From Bugula neritina (lineage: Eukaryota > Bryozoa > Gymnolaemata > Cheilostomatida > Bugulidae), in the NCBI GenBank assembly GCA_964035545.1, contig OZ037766.1:27917673-27981672 (forward strand): a DNA stretch of 64,000 bases, read 5' to 3'. Position 1 is the first letter of the stretch, and each line of letters starts with the position of its first letter. Positions 24,701 through 63,880 of the stretch are shown piece by piece. Under the pieces are notes generated by a model. The model did not search any database, was not told the origin of the DNA, and worked only from the letters and a program-made list of their open reading frames with translations. Both the position numbers and the translations under genes were made by a program.

Positions 24701-26493
24701 TAACAAGATTTCCTCAAAATCTTATTAGAATAACAATAATCATGCAGCAAAGTTAAAAAAATTTATATTTTAGAAAGTAAATTTGTTAGTAACCAATTTT
24801 TTCAGTTTATAATGAATTTTTACTACTGATCGAGACATTTATAATCTTGATAATTTCAATATGCACTACGGTTAGACGGAAATTTATTTGTTGCTATTAT
24901 TAAGGAGTCTTTGCAGCACCTTTTCCATAACAGTCATAATTAACTAATATATGGCACAGGACAATTCAACTAATAGAACTATATAAAGCTTTTCACACTA
25001 TAAGGGAGTTGTCTTCAAAATAAGTTTTATGGCAACTGTATTGTTTATATTATTTCATTTTCATTACTATTATTGCGGTTTATAAAAATAAGGGAGTCAA
25101 TTGTTTTGTTTGCTTTATTTGTGAAAAATATTTAGGCTGCTAAATTCAAATTTTAGGTTAGTTAAGTTTGCTCATATTTCATGCCATAAAATAGTTTAAA
25201 GTTTACTTTTTATATTATAAATATCTAGCAATTGTTGTTAATGTAAAATTCATAAAAACCCGTTACAATTGTTTTCAAGTAAAATGTTTAAATTAGATTA
25301 TGTAGCAACATTGTACCACTATCAATGTGCAGATGTTAGGCATTAATTAGAGCAATTAAATAAAACTTAGTCAAATAAATAAAGGAAAGTCTGATCTTTA
25401 TTACACAGGAAGTTCGATTCGTATGGTTTCTTTCTCATTAAAACAGGTTATCGAGGATGCGTTCAAACTTGTCAATATCTACAAGCATTCAGTGTATAAT
25501 AACATACAATTTAACTGCCTGCAATAATTATAGAATGTGTCATAATAGCAGTTCAGAGAAAAATTTATTTAAGTAAAATTTATTGTAATACATAACGTTA
25601 GAAAATGTTTAATTAGTAATTTTGTGACATATTTTTACTTTTTTAAAAATTTGATGTAAAATTCAAATTAATTTTCATGTTTCTTTTTATTATAAAGGTT
25701 TGATTGTTTCAAATTTTTTGTCTGTAATGATGATGATGAAGTTGAGATATTAAATTAATAAAATATGTTAAGTACATTCATAAATTAATAAGAGTGTTGA
25801 TAATTTTACTAAAATTGTAGATTTGCTGCATATAAAAAAGAGAATTGATTGCCGATATTCATTCCTTATTGTGGTGTGCGCTATATTCACCTGTGCAAAA
25901 GATAGTCACTCAACTATAGCGATAGGAACAAAAGGTGATTTTTTCCTTTGCATCATAACAAATTTTTGTAAATCATTAATTTCCCTTTGTTTTAAGCTAC
26001 TGGGAAAAGTTTAACTATAATCTATAGCATCAAATTTACCAACGGAACACTAATTGAATTATACTCATAAACTTTGAAAGATGCAAATAATAATTTTAGT
26101 TGTGAAATCATACCCAATTGTCATGGTATGATTTTAGAATTACAAAATAAACTGCAAAATTTGTCTAAGACTTGATTATACTATAACATACATACGTTTA
26201 TCGAATAAGAGTACATATAGTAATAAAATGACATAGAAATAGAAACATTCTGAACACATGCAATTACTAAATCGAAACTGTGGAAACATCTAATATAAAT
26301 GCGAGTCTGTCCAATTCAAATAACATGCAGACATAACATTTTATAGAACCTTTATGACTTAAAACATCCTGCTTTTTAATGCAATATTTTTTTTAACAAT
26401 AAACAATTCAGATTTTAAACATTAGTAAAATAGCAAGCTGAAAGTTTTAGCAAATAAAAATCCCACATTTGCAGATATAATAAAGGAATAGTA
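24701..26493. other. Intergenic stretch, no gene seen
   Basis: AT-rich sequence 3' of paralogue C. A short ORF at 25823-26014 has a hydrophobic, signal-like start but no family motif and no supporting exon. Nothing else was recognised. Confidence 0.45.
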
Positions 26494-29145
26494 TTATGTT
26501 TTTGCAAGTAATATACTAGGCAATGACTGCTGTTTATGTGGATGAGTTTCTAAAAGAGCATAAAGTGTCAAAAAATACAAAACAACTTATAAACCTTTGA
26601 ATTAACTCACCAACGCATGCATCAAGGTACGGAAACCAAAAGTAACCGCGGCAACAGCTTTTAAGTTCTTCCGGACAAAGTTGAGGCTTTGAAAAGTAAG
26701 TGATATCAGTTCGGTAGCAATCAGAGGGCCTAAAAATGTAAAACGTTTTAAATAAAAATTTAGCTAAATATTGTTGTTGATTAATAAAAAGTTTATATTC
26801 TGGATGATAATGCATGTTTAGTGGTTTGAAAGTTTCAAGGGACAAATCATTCAATTGTCAGTTTGGCTCAACATTTTTTGGTTTAATGTGATTACTATGA
26901 TTTGTTTTTAAAAATTAGGTAAATGATGTAATTCAAAATTAATTTCATTCTAATAGACAAAACTGAAATTAACGTGCATATACTGTGAAATAAATTGTAT
27001 GCAGAAGCAAAGTGTCGTTCTTCACGTCTGAATCAAAACAGATAACATTTTTTGTGGATTGAGCATGTAAAAACTTTTAAATGACACAGGATGTTGCAAA
27101 ACTACAGGTAAAGATGTTACTAGTCACATTAGATTTTAATAACGTACTTTGATACAGTTCGAAATCTGGTGCATCGACTCCATCTAAAAAGTCCACAACC
27201 TGTATGATATTTCTCTGAGCGGTAAGTTGTGCAGCTGTACATTACTGTACTTGTTTTCTCCTCAATAAGTGGAGGGAGAATAACTTTACAGCAAGACTTT
27301 TCTTTGTCAATACCTTTATAAAATATCGGAGGTTTCCCTAAGCCAACCTCCCCTTCCTTATCTGTCTCCTCCTCCCACCCAAATGGTTTTTTAAGGCTTG
27401 AAGAAAACCTAAAGTCAATAGAATTATAATATATATTTTATATATATTGGTCATTTTACTTGATTTATTAGTACACACTAGAAATCGCCAGTTTTTACCT
27501 ATGTTTTACAATTTAGCTGCTAATGAACATGTGTTTTTGCCCAAAACCAGTAGAATATGAATCAACACAGCCAAATAATCAAAGTTCTTCTTAACTTTGC
27601 TTGGTTTCCCATGTTTTTTTCTTTATTATTCAGCTACTTTTGATTGCGGAGTGTTATGATTGTTTCAGATATATATTATATGATACATGCAACAACATTG
27701 CAAGCAAATAATTATTATTATTACTAACCACAGAAATTCTTTTTAGTATAAATAAAAAAATAATATGACAACATTATCAAGCACTTAATTTTTACAGGTC
27801 AACAAATGTTTTTAGTAGTAAATAATTAAACTTGCACTGAATTTGTATACTATTGTTTCTAACAGTATACACATTATCTTTATATTCAAAAATGCAAGTT
27901 GGTAAGTTTCATCTCTAACAGTTGTTTTCAAAAACTTTACTTACTTTATATGGCCAAGTGGTCTTGCTTGGGGTTGTGTTGAATTTCTGGATAGTTGCTC
28001 GACTCGACTTTCATATTTTGCCTATAACAATAATAAATGAAAACAGAAGTGAAAATGAACAGATTAATCGTGGCTTTTTTATAGTTTCAACTTTTTAAGC
28101 CCAATATAACTAATATTGTCACTTTTTGAACTTATATTATATAAAAAAAATTAATATCCGTAGCATCTGCAAATGATCAGGTTTTTGAGTTGCCAAGGTT
28201 TAATTTTTCAAAATTTCAACATAATATATAAAGTCTTATCGTGCTATTAGAACAGTGTCAATAAGTTAGGTTTTACATTTTTGCATGCTACTTGTTTCAT
28301 ACGTATTTGAATCCATTAGTATATATAATGCATAATGAGTTTTTTGAAGTTAATATAAACTATAGCTAATACCCTAGCCAAGTTATTAGATTATGCCTAA
28401 TTGTTTCATAGTATTATATAATTTAATAAGAATACTTAAATAGAGTACTTATAAAGAAAGAAATTAATACAGTTTACAAGACAATAATTTTCATTCGATA
28501 AGCTTTGAATTTATTTTAACCAACCTAAAGAAAATGGTACTAATTCTCATGCAATGATTGAAACACTCCATTAAAAAGAATGTGTATGTTCCTTAGAGGT
28601 TTTTTGCACAAAAATGCTTTTCACAGTCTCATTAACATGATGAAGGCACCCAACAAGTACATGAGTAAGCTTAAATTAAAACTCATTCTGGCTGATCTAA
28701 ATTTGCAGTTTTCTTCAACATTTACGGTAGGTACTCATATTCATATTAAGCTCTATCAAATTGCCCATTAAGTGTATGTACCAAATATAACAATTATAGA
28801 AAACTTTCACATTTTTGATCAAACATCATAGGTCTTAATTTCTAAAAAGACAGCTACATGCATTTAAAATTTTCTAGTTTATTATGTATAGCTTGTTTAT
28901 ATATATATTTTTGGTAACCAACAAAAAATTCAACAATTTTCCTTCTAATTCAAAAATAGAGCTTCAAATCCTCATACCATGCCTTCAGGTGATGGGTCAG
29001 TAGCAAAAAAGTTGTCAATTTTCTTTAGCATAGCCTCTCCTCTCTCGTTATAGCTTTGAATTTCTTTATCAACAACATAATTTTCATTGGCCATAGAATG
29101 TGCCAGTATAAATGAGGCAAGCAAAAATAAGCTTAGTTTAGTCAT
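26494..29145 (-). CDS. Secreted cysteine-rich protein, paralogue C (5 exons)
   Basis: Exons join as 29145-28978, 28021-27945, 27408-27148, 26729-26611 and, tentatively, 26549-26494; phases agree and give 226 residues. The start MTKLSLFLLASFILAHS is a signal peptide. Exon 3 holds SCCKVI and TGCGLFRWSRC, matching CGFLGWKRC in paralogue A. Exon 4 is again exactly 119 nt and has CPEELKSCCRGYFW. The last exon is short and lacks the helical tail of A and B, so a different 3' end is possible. All introns are GT-AG. Function unknown. Confidence 0.7.
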
Positions 29146-29449
29146 ATTTAAGCAGCATGTACAAAGTTACACTTGAATTATAGCCCAAGCACAAATGCAA
29201 ACTTGTATATAGGTTCCTGAATTATATACTCTTTATTTTGAGACAAGGAAGTTATGTGATAGTTATATATATATATGTAAATAAAAGAAAGATGCTTACA
29301 AAGTATGCAACAACATATAAACAACTATTCTTACATCATAATCTGAACAAATGGTATTTTATAAGACTTTCTAAAGCAGCTGATATTTAAACTGATGTCA
29401 GGTGTATAAAACCTTGTTTGCAATAAAAAGGGGGGGGGGGGTAAACTTT

Positions 29450-29475
29450 GAAAGAGCTGCTGTGCACAGTTTGAG
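29450..29475 (+). pseudogene. Decayed hammerhead 3' half
   Basis: gaaagagctgctgtgcacag followed by tttgagg closely matches the 3' half of the intact hammerheads (gaaacagctgctgtccacag). The upstream part is replaced by a poly-G run (29430-29441), so the catalytic core is lost. It marks an older copy of the retrozyme family. Confidence 0.55.
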
Positions 29476-29608
29476 GTATAATAATGCTTTAAAATTACAC
29501 CTGGCAAAAATGATGGTGTTTAAATTTTTTTTTATAACAAACTCATTCAGTGAACAAATGCTAAATACAGCATTGATGCTATACTGCATTCTAGCAACAA
29601 CAAAAAGA

Positions 29609-30063
<455 letters not shown>

Positions 30064-30277
30064 CGCTCTCATTTAATGCTCAGCAATGACATTAAATGAT
30101 TGAGCACTCTCACCATGATCACAAAATTAAGCTGCTAGCATTTTGCAATGCTCGTGACTCCTAGGTGACTCCTAGAGTCACATGAGCACTCTGGTTTGAG
30201 TTTATACACCTTTTAAATATGCTTTAGTAAAACTATAAGTTTCTACTATTGCGAAGGATTGGGCCATAGTACTCTGT

Positions 30278-30324
30278 TCTGTGCTGATGAGGGGACAAAT
30301 CCCGAAACAGCTGCTGTCCGCAGA
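30278..30324 (+). ncRNA. Hammerhead ribozyme copy 2 (type I)
   Basis: Stem I TCTGTG/CGCAGA (one G-U pair), core CTGATGA (30284-30290), stem II GGGG-ACAAA-TCCC, GAAA (30304-30307), stem III of 3 bp plus the A-U pair, cleavage triplet GTC (30316-30318). All conserved catalytic-core bases are present. Confidence 0.88.
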
Positions 30325-30549
30325 TTGAGATATTATGCTCTCATTTAATGCTCAGCAATGACATTAAATGATTGAGCACTCTCACCATAGTCACAAACTT
30401 AGGCTGCTAGCATTTTGCAATGCTCGTGACTCCTAGGTGACTCCTAGAGTCACTTGAGCACTCTGGTTTGAGTTTACACACCTTTTAAATATGCTTTAGT
30501 AAAACTATAAGTTTCTACTATTGCGAAGGATTGGGCCATGGTACTCTGT

Positions 30550-30596
30550 TCTGTGCTAATGAGGGGACAAATCCCGAAACAGCTGCTGTCCACAGA
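30550..30596 (+). ncRNA. Hammerhead ribozyme copy 3 (core-mutated)
   Basis: Same fold as copy 2, with perfect stem I TCTGTG/CACAGA and GTC cleavage site (30588-30590). The core reads CTAATGA instead of CTGATGA (30556-30562); this G is essential in known hammerheads, so this copy is probably inactive. Confidence 0.85.
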
Positions 30597-30601
30597 TTGA
30601 G

Positions 30602-30609
30602 ATATATAT

Positions 30610-30642
<33 letters not shown>

Positions 30643-30645
30643 TAT
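30602..30645. repeat. (TA)n microsatellite
   Basis: Short TA tract that begins right at the 3' end of the retrozyme dimer ('cagattgaga' then TA). Confidence 0.9.
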
Positions 30646-32291
30646 ATTGTTGCATTTGTTATATCTAAACACAAATTTAATAATAATATGGTATAAATAT
30701 GCTAGCCTAACTAATCCTTTTCTATAGACATTATACCTTCTCATTAATTGTTATAGCTCAGCATAAAACATTCTATAATCTATCACTTGCTTCTATGTAC
30801 AACAAAAAACTTATTAAACAACATAAATACTACATATAACTTTTAATTGATTTTGATTTTATAGTTTAATGTGGTTTTTGTTACCCGATAATTAATATAT
30901 GCGTAGGGATTTTTTTCTTTCTATCAATTAATAATTGATTATAAAATCTTATAATCCTAAACTGAAGTGCTTTGCTGATTTCAAACTCAACCATAAGAGC
31001 TTCTACCCTGTAGCCTGTAGTTTTGACGTTACACTACAGCTACCATATATTATATACATCATTTTGGTAAGCAATATATAACTTGATAACTATATAACTA
31101 TATAACTTAATATGCAGCTGAAATGTATTGGGCCTATGGGTTAGCATCAATTAGGATAATTCCAACTACCTTGTTGAAGATGGCATTGCTTGATATATTA
31201 GGAGCTACAAGCTATAAAATTGTATTTTACTCATGTGAGTGAGGTTTGGGATAAAAATCAGTGTGTAAATAGTTTATAAAAACATTTCAAATTAAAAAAA
31301 TTAATCTAAATTATCAATATGCAGATTTATTATTTTGCATTTAATTGTAATATAGACCATTTGAAAATATTTGAACAATCTATCTAGAAATTACAAAATG
31401 CAGTTTCTTTTTTTTAATTTAATAAGTGAATTATTATTTTTACAGTTATATTTTGATTTCTCCATATATTAATATAGATATGAATTTTTTTGCTATTTTC
31501 AACAGAAGCTGCTTATGCATGTTTAAATGAATTTATTGAATATTGATCAAGTTGAAGAAACCATAGTGTAACCATGACTCAACTGTTGTTCAATATATAC
31601 TTTTAATTAGTAATATGCAGCAAAATATTCTGAAAATTTATTATAGCTAAAATTTACTTTTTAAAAAATTATTTTACAAAAGCGTAATATAAAAAGTGTT
31701 TAGTAAACATAAAACTATTTTTAGTTATTCACTTTTGGTTTTAAGATATTATAAGTCATATATAGCCAACAAAAATGTTTTGCTAAGGCACCTGCTCTAT
31801 TAAAATTTAATCAAATTTGTTTAGAAGGTTAAGTATTCTTTTATTTAAAATTTATAGAATCTAGCAAAAGCCTTCATATAGTGCAACATATGCATTACAG
31901 CTCATAAAATACACTGTGGATTTAAGCTGCCCATAAAAAGGCATTATTAAATTTTTCACTGAGAAGTAATATAAGTGAATGTATATATTTTTTTACAAAA
32001 GATGCAGTTGGAAAACCACAGCAGAAGTTAAATTTATGACACACTATCATTGTAATAACAGTGTATGCAAAATATCAAGTATACATAAGAAATTTCAAAA
32101 CATGACAAATTACATGCTTTTATTTGAAAATTTCATATAAAGCAAATTAAGTAAAATGTTATCAAAGGCTAGTAAAAGATATTCTTGAGATAAACAAAAA
32201 ATATTAATAAAACCAATCACATATAAAAATCAGAAATAATAAAATTATTAATCAAATGTAGTAATAAAATTAATTTGTTTTTTTTTCAATA
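30646..32291. other. Intergenic stretch, no gene seen
   Basis: AT-rich sequence between the retrozyme locus and the 3' end of the channel gene. It presumably includes the channel 3' UTR. No exon or element was recognised. Confidence 0.45.
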
Positions 32292-58121
<25,830 letters not shown>

Positions 58122-58123
58122 CG

Positions 58124-58974
58124 CTGCAAAAATAGAACAATTACAGTGATTATTGTTTGCTGCCACAAAAATTATATAATTTCACCAACTACTTATTAGT
58201 TGAAAATAAAATTAATACTTCATCTGTAAACAGAATAAATCAAATGTAAGTTGAACCTACAACATGTTTAGTATATATCATATAGTCACACATAACAAAA
58301 CTGATATTTTACTTTTACATAATATATAAAATGAGCTACCAGATTATTCTTATACATATACCTTAGGTTTTACAGACATGCACTGACACAATCACTATGG
58401 TGTATATATAGTTGTGCTATACACAGTAATAATATTATTTCTAAGATGAAGAATAATATAAAGTTATACCTTTATATTTCAGTTCATCATAATATGATGA
58501 ACTGAAATATAAACGTATAACTTAAAGGTATTATTTCCGAGGAATTAACTACATTAAATCAATATCCTGGCTCTCATTAAAAGAAGGAGAGATAACAAAG
58601 TTTAGCTTTATGTGTAAACATGACTATGCAAGTTACAAAATAAAATCAATAAAAAAGTTGCTCAACCCTTTACATAAATTTATTAATAATTCATTAAATA
58701 GCTATTTAATAAGTCTGAAGTATTATGTATCATTAGTTTCCTTTCTCAGCAACCACACTCTTGTCATTCACTGTCGTGCAATAAACTGGTTGAAGACATC
58801 TTTTATCTGCAGCTATAGTGCTCTTTGTAGCACATTTTGACATATGTTCTGTATATCGCACAACTTGTACAGAACATGTTATTATAGCACACATATAGCC
58901 TATATATATATAGCCTATATATATATATAGGCTATAATATATAGCCTATAATAATATATAGCCTATGTATATAG

Positions 58975-59069
<95 letters not shown>

Positions 59070-60098
59070 CATCACAATAATCACAAAACTGTTTATATAG
59101 CTGCATTTTTATACAGGTACACAAACAAGTCCATTCGGCAATCTGTGATATTTTAGGTACATTAAATATACCTCATAAAATTCTTCAATATATTCAAAAG
59201 GTAATTTAAAAGCATTTGTTTACATTGTAGTCAATGAAGCATAACTACAATTATAATTACTTAGACGTTTTTTGACTAAACAATTTTACTTGTGAAGAGC
59301 AGATAATTGCTAATAATATATTGCACAAAAAGTAATATTGCGTCAGATTTGTAATATGAAATTATCTTTTTATAATTAGATAAAATTTTAGTTTTGCATA
59401 TTGCTTGCGAAAAACAATGCAGAAGCAATATTCAAAATTTTATTTAATGAAAATTATTTGTGGAATTTTTCAGAATATGAATAAAATGACAAGACACTAC
59501 GCCTCTAATATTTTGCAAACGAGTTAATAGCAGCAGGCTGCTAGAGGTCTCAGCAGTCATACAAGTGAGTAGTTATACCACTCTATTCATATTATATATA
59601 TACTATGTATTATGTACAACTATATGGATGAATGTTTTTAGGCCTATAACCATCCATATAGACAATCACGGTTTGATATACAAATGTTGTTTTGCATAGG
59701 AAATAGTTTGAGCAGTTTTAGTCTGTTAGAAAATCAAATGATTTAGTTTTTAATAAAATTTGACTTACAAATACTTTTCAGCAGAAAATTGAGTTTCTAA
59801 ATTGGAACTTAGTATTTAAGTTTAGATAATCGTTACTTACTGAAATTAATACTTTGGTCTTATAAAATACTATCATCATTAATCATTTATTGCCATTGAA
59901 ATAAATTATAAGAACGTCACAACTTACAAAAAATTAAAAAACAAACACTAATAACATATGCCTTATCGAATTGAGTTAAAAAAAATTAAATTAAATTATG
60001 AAAAGATAATCTTCTTTTATAATAAATTCATAATGGGAAATTACGTGAAACTTGGCTGAGCTTTATGCTTATTTTAGTCAATCAATCTACTCTATACC
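58124..60098. other. Upstream region of two divergent genes
   Basis: Lies between channel exon 1 and the Bcl-2-like gene, so both promoters should be here; I cannot place them. It holds a ~30-bp-arm palindrome (58461-58522), repeats of 'tatagcctata' (58900-58980) and a (TA)n tract (58977-59062). Confidence 0.5.
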
Positions 60099-62146
60099 AT
60101 GACGTCTGACTGCCTACCTAGAGCAAGGCACTCAACCTCTATGGATAATCTTCTTCCGAGCCCTTCATTATCAGCTGAAGTAGTACAGCAGCTAAGTTTT
60201 GCAAAACATGGTCGGGAACTAGTAGTAGAGTTGGTACAGAGGCTAAGTGGACAGAGCTTCAACAAGTTGAGCAGACTCAGGCTACGGGACAGAGTGCTAC
60301 TTGAGAGACAGTTTCAACTAGTTACACTACTCTGTATGTGTCACAGTATTTTATATTATATTATATTATATAATATTATATATAGTCACACTACTCTGTA
60401 TATGTGTCACAGCATATTATATTATATTATATAGTTATACACTACTCTGTATGTGTCACAGCATAATAGCATAATACAGAGTAGCTATAGTGTAACTATA
60501 TAATATATTATACTGCAATATACATATGCAGAGTATATAGTGTAACTATATAATATAATATAACATAATATATTATGTTATATTATATTATAGATTATTA
60601 TATACATTAGGTACACTACTCTGCATGTATTGCAGTATTTAACATTATATTATAACAAATTTACTGTTATGCACTCCTTTACATGCAATATTACAGCATA
60701 TTAATTAATTAAATATAGTTACACTATACTCTGCATGTATCATAGCTAGCTTATTATTATAATCTTGTATAGTTACACTACTTGGTATATTTTAGCAAAA
60801 CATAAGCCTACTATATTAGTTTTTTTTTATTGCAACCATGATAGCATAAAAGTCAGAAATAATTTTTACATTTTATTTATGCAGATATTATATTGTTATA
60901 CTTCTAGCCAAAGACCGATTAGGAAATCGCCTGAAACTCGTGAAAAGTGGTTTCTTTTTAGAGTCAGTTGAATGCATTTACAATGAGTTTAGGAGTGACC
61001 CAAGCATCATGCAACAGCAATTGTGTTGTAAGTTCTTATACAGTTTTAATTCAAACGTATACATATAATACATATAATAAATATAAACTAATTTTAAATA
61101 TATATATTTACAAGCTAGCAATTTAATTATGAACAAGTATTGAATGTTACTCTGAAGATGGTGCCCGAAATATAAGTTAATTACTTTGCCTATAATAAAG
61201 TAATAAAACCACAATTTTTCTCGCATACTTATTCATATAAACTTATATATATATATATATTATACATTTAGCCTAGGGCCACACGGTGCGTATTTTCGCA
61301 TGCAAAAATTGAAATCACAAGTAGCAAAGGTGTCCACTGTAGCGTCAGTGATGCGTGATAAATAAAGCGTTCATTTTTAAATCGCACTCGCTTTCAATAA
61401 AACACAATTTACTGGAATGTAGCACGAAAATAAAGAAATTGGGCTCGCTGAATAACTACCAGCCAATTAGGTGACGACGACAGAGACGATTCGCACTTGC
61501 GTTGAGAATGCAGAGCGACAAGTGCGAACGTTTTCTTAACGCGCACAGTGGACACCTTTGCTACTCGTGATTTCAATTTTCGCATGCGAAAATACGCACC
61601 GTGTGGCCCTAGGCTTAGCGCACATACACACATTAATTTAATGCAGATATATTAATATGTAAACAATACAGAAATGTAATGTTCTATTCAGAAAAAGCAT
61701 TTTTGAAAACCAAATTCTCGTTTAGGTTTCTTCAATGATTTTGTGCAACAGAATGCAACATGGGAAGGCATATGGAGTTTGCTAATTGCTGCTAGACGTC
61801 TCGTTATGCTGATAGCTAATGACTCATTAAGCAAACGGAGACCCTTGAAAGCCGTTATAGTTAGTCTTATCAGGACATTACTCAATAATGAGCAATGCCT
61901 GACACAAAACTTGCAAAGCTGGGTTAGTTTTAAATAAAAATTATCCTAATTTTAATTTGTTTTAGTTTTTATTACAGATATTTTACTGCATTATTTAACT
62001 ATAAACTAACGGCATATTATTTTGAAGTTTAGGCAATTATTTTTTAAATATTTAAAAACCAATTCTTTCAGTATAATAAAACAATTGATTTGTTCATTAC
62101 ATTATTACAGAACTTCTTGGAGCAAAGATTCAGTCATTTAGTTTGA
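60099..62146 (+). CDS. Putative divergent Bcl-2-family protein (4 exons)
   Basis: Exons join as 60099-60333, 60908-61027, 61726-61922 and 62111-62146, all GT-AG and in phase, giving 195 residues, a usual Bcl-2 size. The segment FFNDFVQQNATWEGIWSLL resembles the BH1 core (ELFxxxxNWGRIxxFF), although the NWGR signature is not kept. The end NLQSW|NFLEQRF resembles BH2 (GGW|xxFxELY). A phase-0 intron falls directly after this Trp, as in vertebrate BCL2-family genes. No C-terminal membrane anchor follows, and a BH3 with LxxxGD is not evident. If correct, it would regulate apoptosis at mitochondria. The gene structure is more certain than the family. Confidence 0.55.
60334..60790 (+). repeat. Degenerate repeats of the exon-1 splice junction
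   Basis: The end of exon 1 and start of intron 1 (gttacactactctgtatgtg, then tcacag) recurs at least five times in diverged form through the intron, mixed with 'tattatat' runs, some copies inverted. The last 13 coding bases of exon 1 therefore belong to the repeat unit. Confidence 0.7.
61271..61614. mobile_element. 344-bp MITE with ~70-bp TIRs
   Basis: Termini GCCTAGGGCCACACGGTGCG and its inverse extend for about 70 bp with few mismatches. The element is CpG-rich compared with the flanks and non-coding. It lies in intron 2 of the Bcl-2-like gene. Flanking 'ttta'/'ttag' give no certain target duplication, so the superfamily is unassigned. Confidence 0.82.
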
Positions 62147-63760
62147 TGCCCTTACCTTTGGCACTACATTACAGTTGCAAGTCAGTCTGCATGTGGCCAT
62201 AAGCAAAGAAAATCATGTCTCATGTGAGCAAATGCGTAAACTTTTTTATAGATGTTTGAAATATTCTGTGTTGAGACATATTAAAGTTATTTTTACTTGT
62301 TGCAAAAGTTTGTTGTCTAAAAATAAACCATGAAAATTGCCATTGATATGTGAATATTTTTGTTTCAAATATTTTTGCAAGCACATCATTGGTTTTGAAA
62401 GTAAAACTAAATTATTAATAAAAACTTTGCGCTGCTAACATATTATAAATATATTTTACATGGAAATATACTACAAAACACATAATTTTGCATTCCACTT
62501 TGAAAATATATTCACGCAAAATTATCACCTATTTTCTGAATAAAATAAAAAAATTGAAGTCAATTCTAGCAACAATAGGTGTAAAATATAAATAATAATA
62601 TAATAATCACATTTTCAACCGAGTTTCTGAAAATTATCTTAAAGAAAATATTATATAAACCACTTTATAAAGCATAAAAATTGAATCATTGCACAGAAAC
62701 ATAAAAGAAACAAACTTCTGGGCTGTGAATAAATTTCAACAAAAAATTTAACTCCCCTTTCCATACCTATAATTACATTTTATATCAACATGACTGAAAT
62801 ATAGGTCAGCTGTGAGCCATAGCTCAGCTGTGAGTCATCAACACATGGTAAGATGCATGACAGTTTAGCACATTATCTAAACTCTCATAGACTGAAAAGT
62901 GAGACAAAACCGTAGCTTCCACAAAAGTGTAGCTTCCAAAATATTTAAGCACTAAAGTGACAAGTAAAATGCATAATCTAGCACATATATAATAAAAATT
63001 AAAATATACAATAATATTAGGACTATATAATTGCCGAGGTAAAACAAGAAAATATTATAGATAAAAACAGACAAAATAGTATATCAATAAAGTTTTATTG
63101 ATGCCCATTTACCGAATTGCAGTGAGATTTTGAGAGTCTACCATAGCTACCAGGACCGACGAGTAGGCTATCTGCTGTAGATGTCAGGTAATTAGGAAGA
63201 TAGCTTAGCCAATGAACTGTGCAGAAGATCCATGTCACCTGGAAACACATAAACAGTTGCAGATATTAGCATTTGCATTCCAAATGCAATCATGACAACC
63301 AAAATGTTTTAAGTAGCCAGTCATGACCTGTTACACATAATTGTAGAGTAAGTTTAAATCTTAAAAGGTATTGCATATAGTTTTATTAGTGATACATATA
63401 ATTTATATACTGCAATCACTATTTTTCATTACTAAATTAAAGTTACATAATACGTCGTTCCATATAATATTCATTATTCTAAACACTACTGACTACTAAG
63501 CTTAAACAATACTTTTTCAAAATGAATTAGCTGGGAAGTCGTCTATTAATATAAAAAATTCAATTATGTAAGAACTTGATTAAATTGTCAGGCTTTTGTT
63601 AGACTCAACTGAGCATCCTCATTCTTAATAATTAAAATAGTGCGGGGGGGGGGGGGGGAGGGGGAGCACTAGAATTTGACAAGTGATGATGATTAGACTT
63701 TACAAATAATACAAAAGCTTAGTAAAAATAATTATGTAAGTCTTATACCCCAGAGTTGAC
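62147..63760. other. Intergenic or terminal-exon region, nothing certain
   Basis: Between the Bcl-2-like gene and the hydroxylase exon. A minus-strand acceptor-like tgtttccag at 63240 would, in the phase set by the exon at 63761, give an immediate stop, so a short last exon is possible but unproven. A poly-G run lies at 63644-63665. Confidence 0.4.
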
Positions 63761-63880
63761 CTACTTTTAATATCTTTGACAAGGTTCATGACTTGACTCT
63801 TGTGTTCAAGCACCTCTACTGTCTGTGTGTAGGCATTGTACCTGACATCAAATGGCCTGGGAATGCTTGCTGCCCAAACT
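63761..63880 (-). CDS. Aromatic amino acid hydroxylase, C-terminal exon (partial gene)
   Basis: A 120-nt exon with acceptor tttttcag and donor gtcaac reads VWAASIPRPFDVRYNAYTQT and continues VEVLEHKSQ. The PRPF-x-VRYxxYTQxxEVL signature is specific to biopterin-dependent phenylalanine/tryptophan/tyrosine hydroxylases, just before the C-terminal tetramerisation helix; the wording is closest to phenylalanine hydroxylase. The catalytic iron-binding exons lie outside the window. The downstream end is unresolved. Confidence 0.8.

Noticed and set aside
63120-63243. A further coding exon of the hydroxylase
   Set aside because: In the required phase the sequence after the acceptor gives an immediate stop, and the open frame in another phase has no family similarity.
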